DNA of 64,000 bases from Asticcacaulis sp. MM231 (lineage in GTDB: Bacteria > Pseudomonadota > Alphaproteobacteria > Caulobacterales > Caulobacteraceae). Under the pieces are notes generated by a model. That model was not told the origin of the DNA and ran no database searches. It saw only the letters and a program-made list of their open reading frames with translations. Numbering within the stretch: the stretch's first letter is position 1; the number at the start of each line of letters is the position of its first letter. Both the position numbers and the translations under genes were made by a program. Positions 56,045-64,000 of the stretch are shown here, piece after piece. The stretch covers positions 1,364,001 through 1,428,000 of the forward strand of contig NZ_OZ075108.1 in NCBI RefSeq assembly GCF_964186625.1, written 5' to 3'.

Positions 56045-56473
56045 ATGACGAAGACAGTTTTAATCGTAGAAGACAGCCGCGTACAAGCCCAGGCGATCGG
56101 GGCTATGTTTCAGCAACTCGGCTTTCGTACAGACAGCGTGGCGTCTCATGCGGAGGCGCTGGAAAAGTTGAGGGGGGATTCTTTCGACCTGCTTTTGCTG
56201 GACGTTTTTCTGGCAGAGGATAATTCTCTGGACCATCTTCACGAATATAAAGCGCTCCAGCCGGGTCTGGCGATCGCTGTGATGACCGCAGGTGATTTTA
56301 CGGAAAGTGACAGTGTCGCTGAGGCGATCAACCGCGCGCGCAGGTCACATGTCGACTACATTCTCGCCAAACCCTTCAAGCTCATTGATGTCGAACACAT
56401 CAGCAAGGAACTAGAAAGCCGGCAGGTCGACGCCATGATCAGTATTGAAGCTAATACGGTCTTTCTTCGATAG
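56045..56473 (+). CDS. single-domain response regulator
   Basis: 142 aa from the ATG at 56045. CheY-like receiver: acidic pair in VLIVEDSRVQAQ, phospho-acceptor Asp in LLLLDVFLAED, Thr in AVMTAGDFTE and Lys in ILAKPFK. No output domain. It lies between a cyclic-di-GMP enzyme and a HAMP sensor protein, but its kinase is not in the window. Confidence 0.92.
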   Translation: MTKTVLIVEDSRVQAQAIGAMFQQLGFRTDSVASHAEALEKLRGDSFDLLLLDVFLAEDNSLDHLHEYKALQPGLAIAVMTAGDFTESDSVAEAINRARRSHVDYILAKPFKLIDVEHISKELESRQVDAMISIEANTVFLR

Positions 56474-56492
56474 CCGGGCGTAAAGTCGGGCT

Positions 56493-57341
56493 CTAATCAA
56501 GAACCAGTTCGCGCAAACTTTGTTCTTTCTTCAGTTTTTCCCGGGACAGGTGGTCGACTTCGACGGCATGGGCTTTCAGGACGCCGAGTGCATGCCATAG
56601 GTCACCGATTTCCTTGCCCATGGCCTTGGTCTGCTCGCCGGTCGGGATCGGCGTATCGTAGGCACCTTCCGAGATATTGATGATCGACTGACGTACGCGG
56701 CTCAAAGGGGCCGCGATCGAACTGACGATGATCCATACCGAACCGGCCAGAACAGTCAATATGCCGAGAATGGCCACGATCAGGAACTGGCTTTGGCGGT
56801 CACGCTTGAACTGTTCCAAAGCGACAAGAGAGCGGGCCTGCTCGGCGCCGATACGCTCGACCATGGCGTTGAGCGAGGTTTGCATGTCCTCACGAAACAC
56901 GACGTATTTGGGGCGGTTGCCGAATGTATCGGCGGCCTTCAGTGACTCCGTTCGCGTAATCGCGGCCACCTTATGCCCGCCCCGGATCAGGCGCTCTATT
57001 TTAGAGTCGACATTGGCGAACTCTGGCAATTCACCAGGCTTGAGTTGCGCGCGCCATCCGTTAAGGAAAGCGGATAATTGATCCGCCTTCTTGTCCAGGC
57101 GATCTGCGGCGGCTTTTGCCTCGGCTTCGTTCTTCGACATGTAGACGCCGCGAAATTCGAGGGCCAGAGCCGTTACCAGTCGGTTCAGGCGTTCGCCACG
57201 AAAGGCATTCTCAGAGGCGTGGTTATAATCGGCGATAATGTGATCATAGTCGGCCATCGTCGTGAGGCCTAGACCTGTAATGGCTGCCGCAAGCAAGGCG
57301 AAGGCGGCCACGAGGGAGAGAATTTTAGCTTTAATGGTCAA
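56493..57341 (-). CDS. HAMP-domain sensor protein lacking an output domain
   Basis: 282 aa. Membrane helix 1 (about 8-28), periplasmic helical domain (about 30-185, with ALALEFRGVYMSKNEAEAKA), membrane helix 2 (FLIVAILGILTVLAGSVWII), HAMP domain (IAAPLSRVRQSIINISEGAY) and a short coiled coil ending LRELVLD. MCPs of this type continue into a signalling domain; here the frame stops at 56493. It may be a truncated MCP or a real short HAMP protein. It converges with the response-regulator gene, 19 bp apart. Confidence 0.8.
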   Translation of the reverse strand: MTIKAKILSLVAAFALLAAAITGLGLTTMADYDHIIADYNHASENAFRGERLNRLVTALALEFRGVYMSKNEAEAKAAADRLDKKADQLSAFLNGWRAQLKPGELPEFANVDSKIERLIRGGHKVAAITRTESLKAADTFGNRPKYVVFREDMQTSLNAMVERIGAEQARSLVALEQFKRDRQSQFLIVAILGILTVLAGSVWIIVSSIAAPLSRVRQSIINISEGAYDTPIPTGEQTKAMGKEIGDLWHALGVLKAHAVEVDHLSREKLKKEQSLRELVLD

Positions 57342-57757
57342 GACGCTACACCGGAATACGCGGAACTTATCATCAAAGGTAACAGATGGCCGTTAATATT
57401 TTCCCCATAGGTGTGGGTAAAGCTCTGGCCGGAAGGGAAATATGAAGCCTTGGGCGTTGATTGATTGACGATTTCAACGCGTGCATGGCGTACATAGCGA
57501 ATATCGAGCGCAATGAAAGCGCCGGTTTCTGCGAATATGCCAACTCAGTTAAGTCGGCAATCTATCAAGGCGAATGCGTTGATTTGCGCAAAAATGCCTT
57601 GCTGCGCTTAACTCGTGCGTCCCTTTCCGACATAAGCCGCGACTTCACGTGCCGGACTTTGTCTTGTACGGATACACGGGTTGATCCTGAGCCGCCGTTG
57701 CAATCGCCCTCCGCACTCTCGCGGGGAGGCCGGTCAGGGTTAGATTATAGGTCTACT
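57342..57757. other. leader region upstream of rpsD
   Basis: About 415 bp. The rpsD frame stays open upstream to 57461 but lacks family resemblance there and has a poor start, so this is treated as untranslated. It holds the promoters of rpsD and of the divergent HAMP gene. A GC-rich hairpin (CTCTCGCGGGGAG) lies at about 57716-57728. Confidence 0.5.
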
Positions 57758-58375
57758 ATGTCGAAGCGCCACAGCGCCAAGTACAAACTCGACCGCGTCA
57801 TGGGTGAAAACCTGTGGGGCCGTCCGAAGTCCCCCGTCAACAAGCGCTCGTATGGCCCCGGCCAGCACGGTCAGCGCCGCAAGAACAAGATCTCTGACTT
57901 CGGTACGCAACTGCGCGCCAAGCAGAAGCTGAAGGGTTACTACGGTAACATCACCGAGAAGCAATTCCTGCGCACCTACGAAGAAGCCGATCGCCGCAAG
58001 GGTAACACCTCGGAAAACCTGATCGCTCTGCTGGAAACCCGTCTGGACGCCTTCGTGTACCGCACGAAGTTCGTGCCGACCGTCTGGGCCGCCCGTCAGT
58101 TCGTCAACCACGGTCACGTTCTGGTCAACGGCAAGCGCGTCAACATCGCGTCCTACCGCGTGAAGCCGGACGATGTGGTTGAAGTGCGCGAGCGTTCGCG
58201 CAACATGGCTCTGGTTCTCGAAGCCCTGCAATCGCCTGAGCGCGACGTGCCGGACTATATCGAACTCGACGCCAAGGCCATGCGCGCCCGTCTGGTTCGT
58301 CTGCCGGAATCGGCCGAAGTGCCGTACCCCGTCAAGATGGAACCGAACCTGGTCATCGAATACTATTCGTCCTAA
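57758..58375 (+). CDS. rpsD: 30S ribosomal protein S4
   Basis: 205 aa from the ATG at 57758, matching the usual length and start ([20 protein letters not shown]). Conserved blocks include [34 protein letters not shown], and the S4 RNA-binding domain [36 protein letters not shown]. Primary 16S rRNA-binding protein of the small subunit. Monocistronic, as often in Caulobacterales. Confidence 0.98.
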   Translation: MSKRHSAKYKLDRVMGENLWGRPKSPVNKRSYGPGQHGQRRKNKISDFGTQLRAKQKLKGYYGNITEKQFLRTYEEADRRKGNTSENLIALLETRLDAFVYRTKFVPTVWAARQFVNHGHVLVNGKRVNIASYRVKPDDVVEVRERSRNMALVLEALQSPERDVPDYIELDAKAMRARLVRLPESAEVPYPVKMEPNLVIEYYSS

Positions 58376-58400
58376 CGTTCGGTCGAGTATAGAAACTGGA

Positions 58401-58431
58401 AACCCCGGAAGAGCCATCTTCCGGGTTTTTC
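58401..58431 (+). terminator. rho-independent terminator of rpsD
   Basis: Stem AACCCCGGAAGA / TCTTCCGGGTT with a 4-base loop, followed by TTTT. Confidence 0.85.
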
Positions 58432-58819
58432 TATTTCGCGCGCATTCCATGCACAGTTGTCTAATCGCAGAGCATCTTTCAAGCCTTTTTTACAATAACT
58501 TGTATACCCATGCCCTTGGTGTCTGGCTGGGGGACCTGTCGCATAAGATATTCTGTTCGGTTAGGCCAAACTCTTGACGATCATTCTTGACGTTTGCCGG
58601 ATGCAGGGTTGTCTGCGCGGTCGGCACTCTCGGCCGCCGCATGATGGGGCTCCGCGGGACTGGTGCTCCTATGTTCTGAACGCAATCCATGCTCAATATG
58701 GTTGCAACCGTGCAAGCGGAATCACCTTGGCCACGTCCCGGCTGAGTCGTCTTGATGCGTCTATATTTCGACGCTAATGGCTAAACTGTTTGGTAGTCAG
58801 GCTGTGGCTGCAGCTGGAG
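58432..58819. other. non-coding stretch, perhaps the 3' flank of an IS110-family element
   Basis: No convincing gene on either strand. It follows the rpsD terminator and precedes the stop of the broken transposase. If that element is of the IS1111 type, part of this stretch would be its long 3' non-coding (bridge RNA) region, as in the intact element at 10744. No subterminal repeat was found to fix the end. Confidence 0.35.
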
Positions 58820-59945
58820 TCATAGCCGTTGTTTTCTTTGGCAGTCCCCATGCTTAGGATCGAAGAGCTCGCCTGTTTTCAACATGGCATGCATGATGAC
58901 AGCCATCTTCCTTGCCATGGCAACGACGGCACGCTTGAAGCCGGTCTTCTCCCTGGGGTTATTACCCCAGGCCTTAAGGCCGTTTTCGGAATGTGTGCGC
59001 GTTAAGTTCGACCGCAGCTTCGTAAAAAATCCGCGCAGACGATTGTCACCCCTTCGGGAGATATGACCGTCGTAATCTACCTCACCTGACTGATACCGCC
59101 GTGTCGTCAGTCCCAACCACCCCCCAACAGACCTCGAATACCTGAAGTTCTCAGGAGCTTCGATGGCGGCCAGAAATGAGGTCGCAACCACCACGCCAAC
59201 ACCAGGCACCGACATCAAAAGCTCACATGACTTATTCGCTCTGGCGGCCTTAATCAGTTGATGGGTGAGCAAGGCAGTCTGCTTTCGCATTGTGTTCCAA
59301 GCGTCAAGAAGAGGCAGGATGATATTTGACAAGGCGCTTTTCCCATCAAGCAAATCACGAACCTTGTGGTCAAACTTGCCGCCGACACCCTTTGGCACAA
59401 TCCGTCCGAAAGTCTTCATCAATCCCCGGATCTGATTGGAATGTTCCGTGCAAATTTTGAGGAGCTTCGTTCGGCCAGTAATGAGTGTTCGGGTCAACAT
59501 GCTGTCGAAACCTTTAACACGTACCTCTTTGTAAAACCCGACTTCAGCCAAATGGGCTAAACCATCTGCATCGTTGGCATCAATCTTGTTGGCTGCCATG
59601 TCCAGGGCTGCTTTGGCGTGGCGAGCATCAATGCAGATGGCAGGGAGACTCTCAGCCATGAGGGCATGGAAGACCAGATCGATAGCGGTCCCGTCTCAAA
59701 CACGACCTTCTTGGCGAAAGGGGCACGCCTACGGATAACGTCCGCTATAACTTGGGGCTCTGACTCGCATTTGCCTCGCCAAATCCGGGTACCATCGCGA
59801 CGAATTGATATTGCTGTCTCTTCCAAAGAGACATCTAAGCCGATATAATCAAACATGTTGCTCTCCATTTGATGCTGGGACTGACACCGCGTCGTGATCC
59901 CGTATTTCATCTTATCGGAGAGCAACGCCTTCAGCCAAATTGACC
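58795..59945 (-). mobile_element. IS110 family element, broken copy (ends approximate)
   Basis: Contains the frameshifted transposase and 89 bp upstream of it. That upstream part includes a 10-bp inverted repeat GTTGCTCTCC / GGAGAGCAAC (59857-59866 and about 59917-59926). The right edge is placed where acyltransferase-like sequence begins (about 59946). The left edge is unknown and may extend to about 58500. Confidence 0.65.
58820..59856 (-). pseudogene. IS110 family transposase, frameshifted
   Basis: The N-terminal part from the ATG at 59856 (GGAGAG upstream) reads MFDYIGLDVSLEETAISIRR to FETGPLS. The frame then shifts at about 59680-59700, and the rest continues in the next frame: LMAESLPAICIDARHAKAAL, KIDANDADGLAHLAEVG, LMSVPGVGVVVATSFLAAIE and GGWLGLTTRRYQSGEVD. 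The acidic residues D, E and DxxD are all retained across the two frames. A one-base indel inactivates the copy unless it is a sequence error. Confidence 0.88.
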
Positions 59946-61187
59946 AATGTCGACGTCAAGGGAAACCGCGCGCTCGCGATTACCCCATGTTCTGGTTATC
60001 GCTTTCGCCCGGTCGGGCACGCTTATTCATAGCATCTTGTCCATGCCGTTGTGGGTAGGCGTAGGGCTCATAAGCTACAGCGCTTACCTGTGGCATCAGC
60101 CGGTGTTTGTTTTTTCGCGCATCTATTATGCGACGGATATACCTGTGGCCGGTTATGTCGTCCTTACGGCTCTCACGTTCGGCCTGGCCTATCTGTCGTG
60201 GCGCTTCATTGAAAAACCATTCAGAAACAAAGGCTTTTGGGGTCGCCAACATATATTCGCCGGTGCTGCTGTTCTGGGGGGCTGTTTATAGCGGCAGGCT
60301 TGATGTTCCATTTCGGCAATGGTTTCCCCAACCGCTTTTCGGGCGAAGCCCGTACCATCGCTTCCGGTGCCATTGAGGTCAGTCCCTACTGGCATCAGTG
60401 TGACGCGGTCATGCCAGAGACGTTCGGTAATTTCTGCGTGTTTGGCGACAACCGTTCGCGCGAGGTCGCCGTCATAGGTGATAGCCACAGCATGGAAATT
60501 TTCTGGAAGATGTCGGATGGCCTGGGCAAGCGGCCCTATGCCTTGCAGGCTTTTGCCTGGCACGGCCGCCCTCCCTTCACTGACCCGACGGCGCGGGGTG
60601 ATTCCATGGGCTGCGGCTATTTCCGGGATAAATCCAAAACCTATATACTGGATAATGCCCGGATCGGCACCGTGGTTTTCCTCGCCAATCTGCCATCCTA
60701 TTTCGATTGCACGGTTAAAAAACATTGCTTGGGGTCTTACGAAAATGGCCCATCTTATGTGCGAGCTCAAGGCACCCCAGACAGCACTAATCTGATGAAC
60801 AAGGATATCGATGCCTATATTGCGGCCGGCAAGAAGGTCATCATCATGTATCCCATTCCGGAAATGAAGTGGAATGTGCCCTGGTACATGACGTCACGCC
60901 TGCGCTTTTCGCAAAGTCTGGATGAGACTGCCGTGCCTTTTGGCCTGCATAAGGCCCGCGCACAAAAGGCTATTGCTTTCATTGACCAGGAAGGCAGAAA
61001 ACCTTACGTCACGACGGTGAACCCGGTTGATCCGCTCTGCTCACGGGGCGCCAAGTCCCACTGCGTGGGGCAGATCAATGGTGTTCCCCTCTATTACGAT
61101 CAGGGCCATCTCAATGGAACGGGCGCCAATATGGTGGCCGGACAAATATTCAGCATTCTCGACAGCCAGGCCCGTGACGGTCTTTAA
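59946..61187 (+). pseudogene. acyltransferase-3/SGNH (OatA-like) protein, 5'-truncated and frameshifted
   Basis: The visible part begins inside the membrane acyltransferase domain (LPLWVGVGLISYSAYLWHQP-like sequence and SWRFIEKPFRNK). After a break in a G run at about 60275-60281 it continues in the next frame through a last helix into an SGNH domain. That domain has VAVIGDSHSMEIFW (GDSH nucleophile block) and DQGHLNGTGANMVAG (DxxH block). One more G restores the frame. The first seven or so membrane helices are missing; the gene begins right at the IS edge. Full-length relatives O-acetylate cell-surface polysaccharides. Confidence 0.85.
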
Positions 61188-61322
61188 GCAGGCTAGTTTG
61201 AGGGCTGGGTTTCAGAAGCCGATGACAGGGGGGCTTCCGTTCACCGGATTGGAACCTTCGCGGACGATATCGGCGTCGTCCTGGGCTAGCCCGGGGCCTG
61301 ACAAACATGCCTTTTATCGTCG

Positions 61323-62903
61323 TTATTCCGTGTCCTCGGTGTCTGATGCATTCAGAAGCGCCAGCACCTCGTCTTTTGGTTTTCCGGCTTTTATGGCATT
61401 GATGGCGGCACGCGCCCTGGCTGCGGTTTTGGCGCTGTGCGGATTGGCAGCCAGCGGCGTGAGCAGGATGGCGGCGTCGGCGCTGCGGTCCTTGACGATC
61501 AGCAGGTGAGCGGCATACCACGCGTATTCGCTGACCGAAGGCGCCAGATTGCTGGCCTGCACGGCGGCATTGATCGCCGCATCATTCGGATAGGCCGGCA
61601 GATTGCTTTGCGCCCGTGACAGGTAATAGAGCCCTGGTGCGTACATAGGATCAAGCTTGTAAGCCTTGAGCAGCGCACTTCGTGCTCGGCTCATATCACC
61701 GGACATATCTTTGGCATCGGGCGCCATCGCCTGACGGTAATAACCGCGGCCGAGCAGATACTGTGCCTCGCCATCCTGCGCATTGACCGCCACGCGCTGG
61801 CTGAGAAGGGTCTGGTAGTCGGCAAAACGCACCGACCTGGGCTCATCGTTCAGAATAACAGCGCGTGCTTCTACCAGTTGGCTGAAGGCGTCATTGCCGT
61901 ATTTCAGGCGTTCGGTATCGATTCTGTCCATCAGATCGGAACCCAGATTATCCGCCGCACAGGTTTCCAGCGCCGAATTCCACATCAATAACTGATCCGC
62001 CGATTTGGGCATCGGGGTGACATCGACGGCCACCTCCGGCATGGCTTTGAAGGTAAAGCTAACCACCGGCACTCCCTTCTGCAGATAATCATGCAGTACC
62101 TTCGGCAGGTCTGTCACGTTCACATCGAAGCGGCTTTCAAACGCTGTGACCGGATCAGCGCCGCCATTGATGTCATCGATATAGCCGGCGAAGATCTGGA
62201 TGCGTTCAGGGGAGGCCATGATGTAATGGGTCAGCAGCCATGACTGGGCGTAAAACTGCAGCATCTTTTCGGATTTGGTCTGGCGGACGCCGCGCAGCAT
62301 GTCGGCATAGTCGATCCACCCTTCGCCGACGAGACGGCTGTAACGCTCAGATTCAGCCTGGCCGATGGCGATGGTCTTGCCATCTATGTCCATGGTCATG
62401 AAATACTCCGCGAACCCTTCCACGTACCAGGCCGGGAGAGGCACACTGTAGTTCTCGAACATGAAATGGTGGGCATATTCGTGAAACAAAACGTAGTCGA
62501 GAAAACCGTCTTTCTGCTTTTTCAGATGCGTGTTGCCGCCGGCGATCGCCACCTCATAGGTGGCATAGGCTGCCGAGCCTTCCTCGCACTGGCGATAAAA
62601 GCCGGCGACGTTTTCATTCACATCAGGCCAGACAGCGCGCATATCGCGACGATCACGCAGCAGGTAGGCAGTGAAGCGCGGGCGCGTGGTGTCGGCTTCG
62701 GCATTCCTGGCTTTATATAACGTGTAGAGCGTATAATTATAGGCCTCCAGCCGCTGCACATACTGGCGTGCGACGGCGGAGGAGCTATTGCTGTAAACGG
62801 TAAAATGCTCGGATTGCGCTTTAACCCATGAGTCAGCACAAGCCGGATGAGTCAGGCCGAATACCGTGGCCAAAACGGCCACACATGAGTTGATGGTCTT
62901 CAT
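61323..62903 (-). CDS. secreted gluzincin-like (DUF1570-type) protein with TPR-like C-terminus
   Basis: 526 aa. Signal peptide 1-23 (THPACA). N-terminal WVKAQSEHFTVYSNSSSAVA is typical of the group. The metal-binding motif is FHEYAHHFMFENY (HExxH), with downstream WYVEGFAEYF providing the third ligand Glu. The C-terminal 200 residues are helical and TPR-like (AQYLLGRGYYRQAMAPDAKD, PMYAPGLYYLSRAQSNLPAY). Probably a periplasmic or surface zinc peptidase. Monocistronic. Confidence 0.82.
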   Translation of the reverse strand: MKTINSCVAVLATVFGLTHPACADSWVKAQSEHFTVYSNSSSAVARQYVQRLEAYNYTLYTLYKARNAEADTTRPRFTAYLLRDRRDMRAVWPDVNENVAGFYRQCEEGSAAYATYEVAIAGGNTHLKKQKDGFLDYVLFHEYAHHFMFENYSVPLPAWYVEGFAEYFMTMDIDGKTIAIGQAESERYSRLVGEGWIDYADMLRGVRQTKSEKMLQFYAQSWLLTHYIMASPERIQIFAGYIDDINGGADPVTAFESRFDVNVTDLPKVLHDYLQKGVPVVSFTFKAMPEVAVDVTPMPKSADQLLMWNSALETCAADNLGSDLMDRIDTERLKYGNDAFSQLVEARAVILNDEPRSVRFADYQTLLSQRVAVNAQDGEAQYLLGRGYYRQAMAPDAKDMSGDMSRARSALLKAYKLDPMYAPGLYYLSRAQSNLPAYPNDAAINAAVQASNLAPSVSEYAWYAAHLLIVKDRSADAAILLTPLAANPHSAKTAARARAAINAIKAGKPKDEVLALLNASDTEDTE

Positions 62904-62975
62904 AACGCCCCCCGCGATTGAACCTGTTCAACCTAATAGCGAAGGGCTTGATCCGTCAAGTTGTTACCGTGGCCT

Positions 62976-63311
62976 TTAAGCCTCGATCACGCCCTGTTCC
63001 GTCAGGGCCGTCTTCAGTTCGCCGGACTGGAACATTTCGCGGACGATATCAGCGCCGCCAATGAATTCGCCCTTGACGTAAAGCTGTGGAATTGTCGGCC
63101 AGTCGGAATAGGTCTTGATGCCCTCGCGCAGGTCGTTGTCCTGCAGCACGTCGACGCCGACATACTCAGCACCGAGGTGATCGAGCACCTGCACCACCAA
63201 GCTGGAGAAGCCGCATTTGGGAGCTTCAGGCGTGCCTTTCATGAACAGCACGATGTCGTGCCCCTTGATGGTGGTGTCGATAAAGGTCTGGGTGTCGGTT
63301 TCCGCGCTCAC
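62976..63311 (-). CDS. grxD: monothiol glutaredoxin (Grx4/GrxD type)
   Basis: 111 aa from a GTG at 63311 with AGGAGAG upstream; an ATG at 63347 would add 12 residues not typical of the family. The CGFS active site is in APKCGFSSLVVQ, with the glutathione-binding TIPQLYVKGEFIGGADI. These proteins carry [2Fe-2S] clusters with glutathione, often with BolA, for iron-sulfur delivery and iron sensing. No bolA gene is adjacent in the window. Confidence 0.93.
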   Translation of the reverse strand: MSAETDTQTFIDTTIKGHDIVLFMKGTPEAPKCGFSSLVVQVLDHLGAEYVGVDVLQDNDLREGIKTYSDWPTIPQLYVKGEFIGGADIVREMFQSGELKTALTEQGVIEA

Positions 63312-63505
63312 GCTACGCTCTCCTGCAACAAATGATCTGACCTGCATATAGGCGTGTCGGACGCTTTAATAAAGGGCCAGAGCGAAATTCGCCCAAGCTA
63401 ACAATTTTCCAGATGTCACCGAAGAGGTGGAATCTGGCAAGGCTAATTAGCCGCCGCGCACGTTTGCGCGTAATTTCTTAAGAAAAATGCAATCCAAAGC
63501 AAGCG

Positions 63506-64000
63506 TCAGCCTGCTTTAGATTGCTCGTTGAAGCGGGCCATTTCTATCTGGGCGGGCACAGACGAGGGCAGGTGACGCTCCGGCACATCGGCCAGCGATT
63601 CCAGGTGTTCGGGGCTTTCGGCGTCGATCAGGATGCACGACATGCTTGGCTGCGACAGGGCATAGCCCAGACAAAGCTGCTCAGGGCTCCAATCGGGCGT
63701 CAGGTGCAGGAAGGCGTGCGTGCCAGCGCCGGCCAGCGGATTTTTCGCCTTGCCGCCAAAGAAACCGCGGCGCGCCGCCTTGGGCACAACGTCCGATTCC
63801 TTGCGATACATCTCAGGGAAGAAGTCGGCGGCGATAACAGCCATATTGCGCGTCATGGCATCGTCGATGCGCCGGCGCTTGTCCCAGCTTGAATCGATAT
63901 CGAAGCTTGTCATGATGACGTTGAACTCACCCGACTCGATCAGATCGGCGATGTCGTCGGTTTCGCCGATACCGCCGAGGTAGCGCAGCATCTTTGATTT
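63506..64000 (-). CDS. aldo/keto reductase family protein, C-terminal part (partial)
   Basis: 165 codons visible; the frame runs off the right edge. The segments GEFNVIMTSFDIDSSWDKRR, GYALSQPSMSCILIDAESPE and HLESLADVPERHLP fit the C-terminal half of aldo/keto reductases. There GYALSQPSMSCILI corresponds to the usual region that binds the NADPH phosphate. Catalytic residues lie outside the window. Confidence 0.72.
   Translation of the reverse strand, partial: KSKMLRYLGGIGETDDIADLIESGEFNVIMTSFDIDSSWDKRRRIDDAMTRNMAVIAADFFPEMYRKESDVVPKAARRGFFGGKAKNPLAGAGTHAFLHLTPDWSPEQLCLGYALSQPSMSCILIDAESPEHLESLADVPERHLPSSVPAQIEMARFNEQSKAG

Noticed and set aside
57461..57757. N-terminal extension of ribosomal protein S4
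   Set aside because: S4 proteins start at the [10 protein letters not shown] position; the upstream codons show no family similarity.

Overview
The window looks like chromosomal DNA of a stalked alphaproteobacterium of the family Caulobacteraceae, most plausibly Asticcacaulis or a close relative. This rests on a near-complete holdfast polysaccharide gene set (hfsDABC and hfsEFGH), large TonB-dependent receptors beside secreted hydrolases, moderately high G+C coding DNA with sharply AT-rich intergenic leaders, and dispersed REP-like palindromes. The genus is an inference; no rRNA gene is present to confirm it.

Layout. 1-7 kb: the tail of an SGNH hydrolase, a JmjC/cupin oxygenase-like protein, a frameshifted DUF3422 membrane protein, a phasin-like protein facing an astacin-type protease, and a large KatE-type catalase. 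7-12 kb: an Oar-like TonB receptor and an intact IS110/IS1111-type element inserted in a REP-like repeat. 12-18 kb: thiC under a TPP riboswitch, an AIM24-type protein, an NCS1 permease. 18-26 kb: two hemerythrin-like paralogues (one without its ligands), a secreted GH13 enzyme, then an S9 peptidase and a TonB receptor enclosed by 48-bp direct repeats. 27-33 kb: gatB, a NatAB-type ABC exporter, a small secreted Ser/Thr-rich protein, an RcnB-family protein, a Sel1-like protein.

33.7-48.8 kb is the holdfast region. hfsD faces hfsABC across a promoter region carrying a 132-bp tandem duplication. hfsEFGH lies on the other strand. The interval between them holds a secreted GH84 beta-N-acetylglucosaminidase, an alpha/beta hydrolase-TPR protein and several small genes. 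HfsE should start the lipid-linked glycan, HfsG extend it, HfsF flip it, HfsC polymerise it, HfsH deacetylate it, and HfsA/B/D control length and export.

49-54 kb is a decayed accessory segment beside tRNA-Ser(GCT): a truncated integrase, a truncated SDR, a secreted DUF5694 protein, and an MCP remnant split by a second IS110-family element. 54-57 kb holds signalling genes (GGDEF-EAL, response regulator, HAMP sensor). 57.7-64 kb holds rpsD, a third, broken IS110-family element that abuts a truncated acyltransferase, a secreted gluzincin-like protein, a CGFS glutaredoxin and the end of an aldo/keto reductase.

At least six genes carry single-base frameshifts. Some probably reflect decay and others may be sequence errors; reads should be checked before treating hfsG or the DUF3422 gene as dead.
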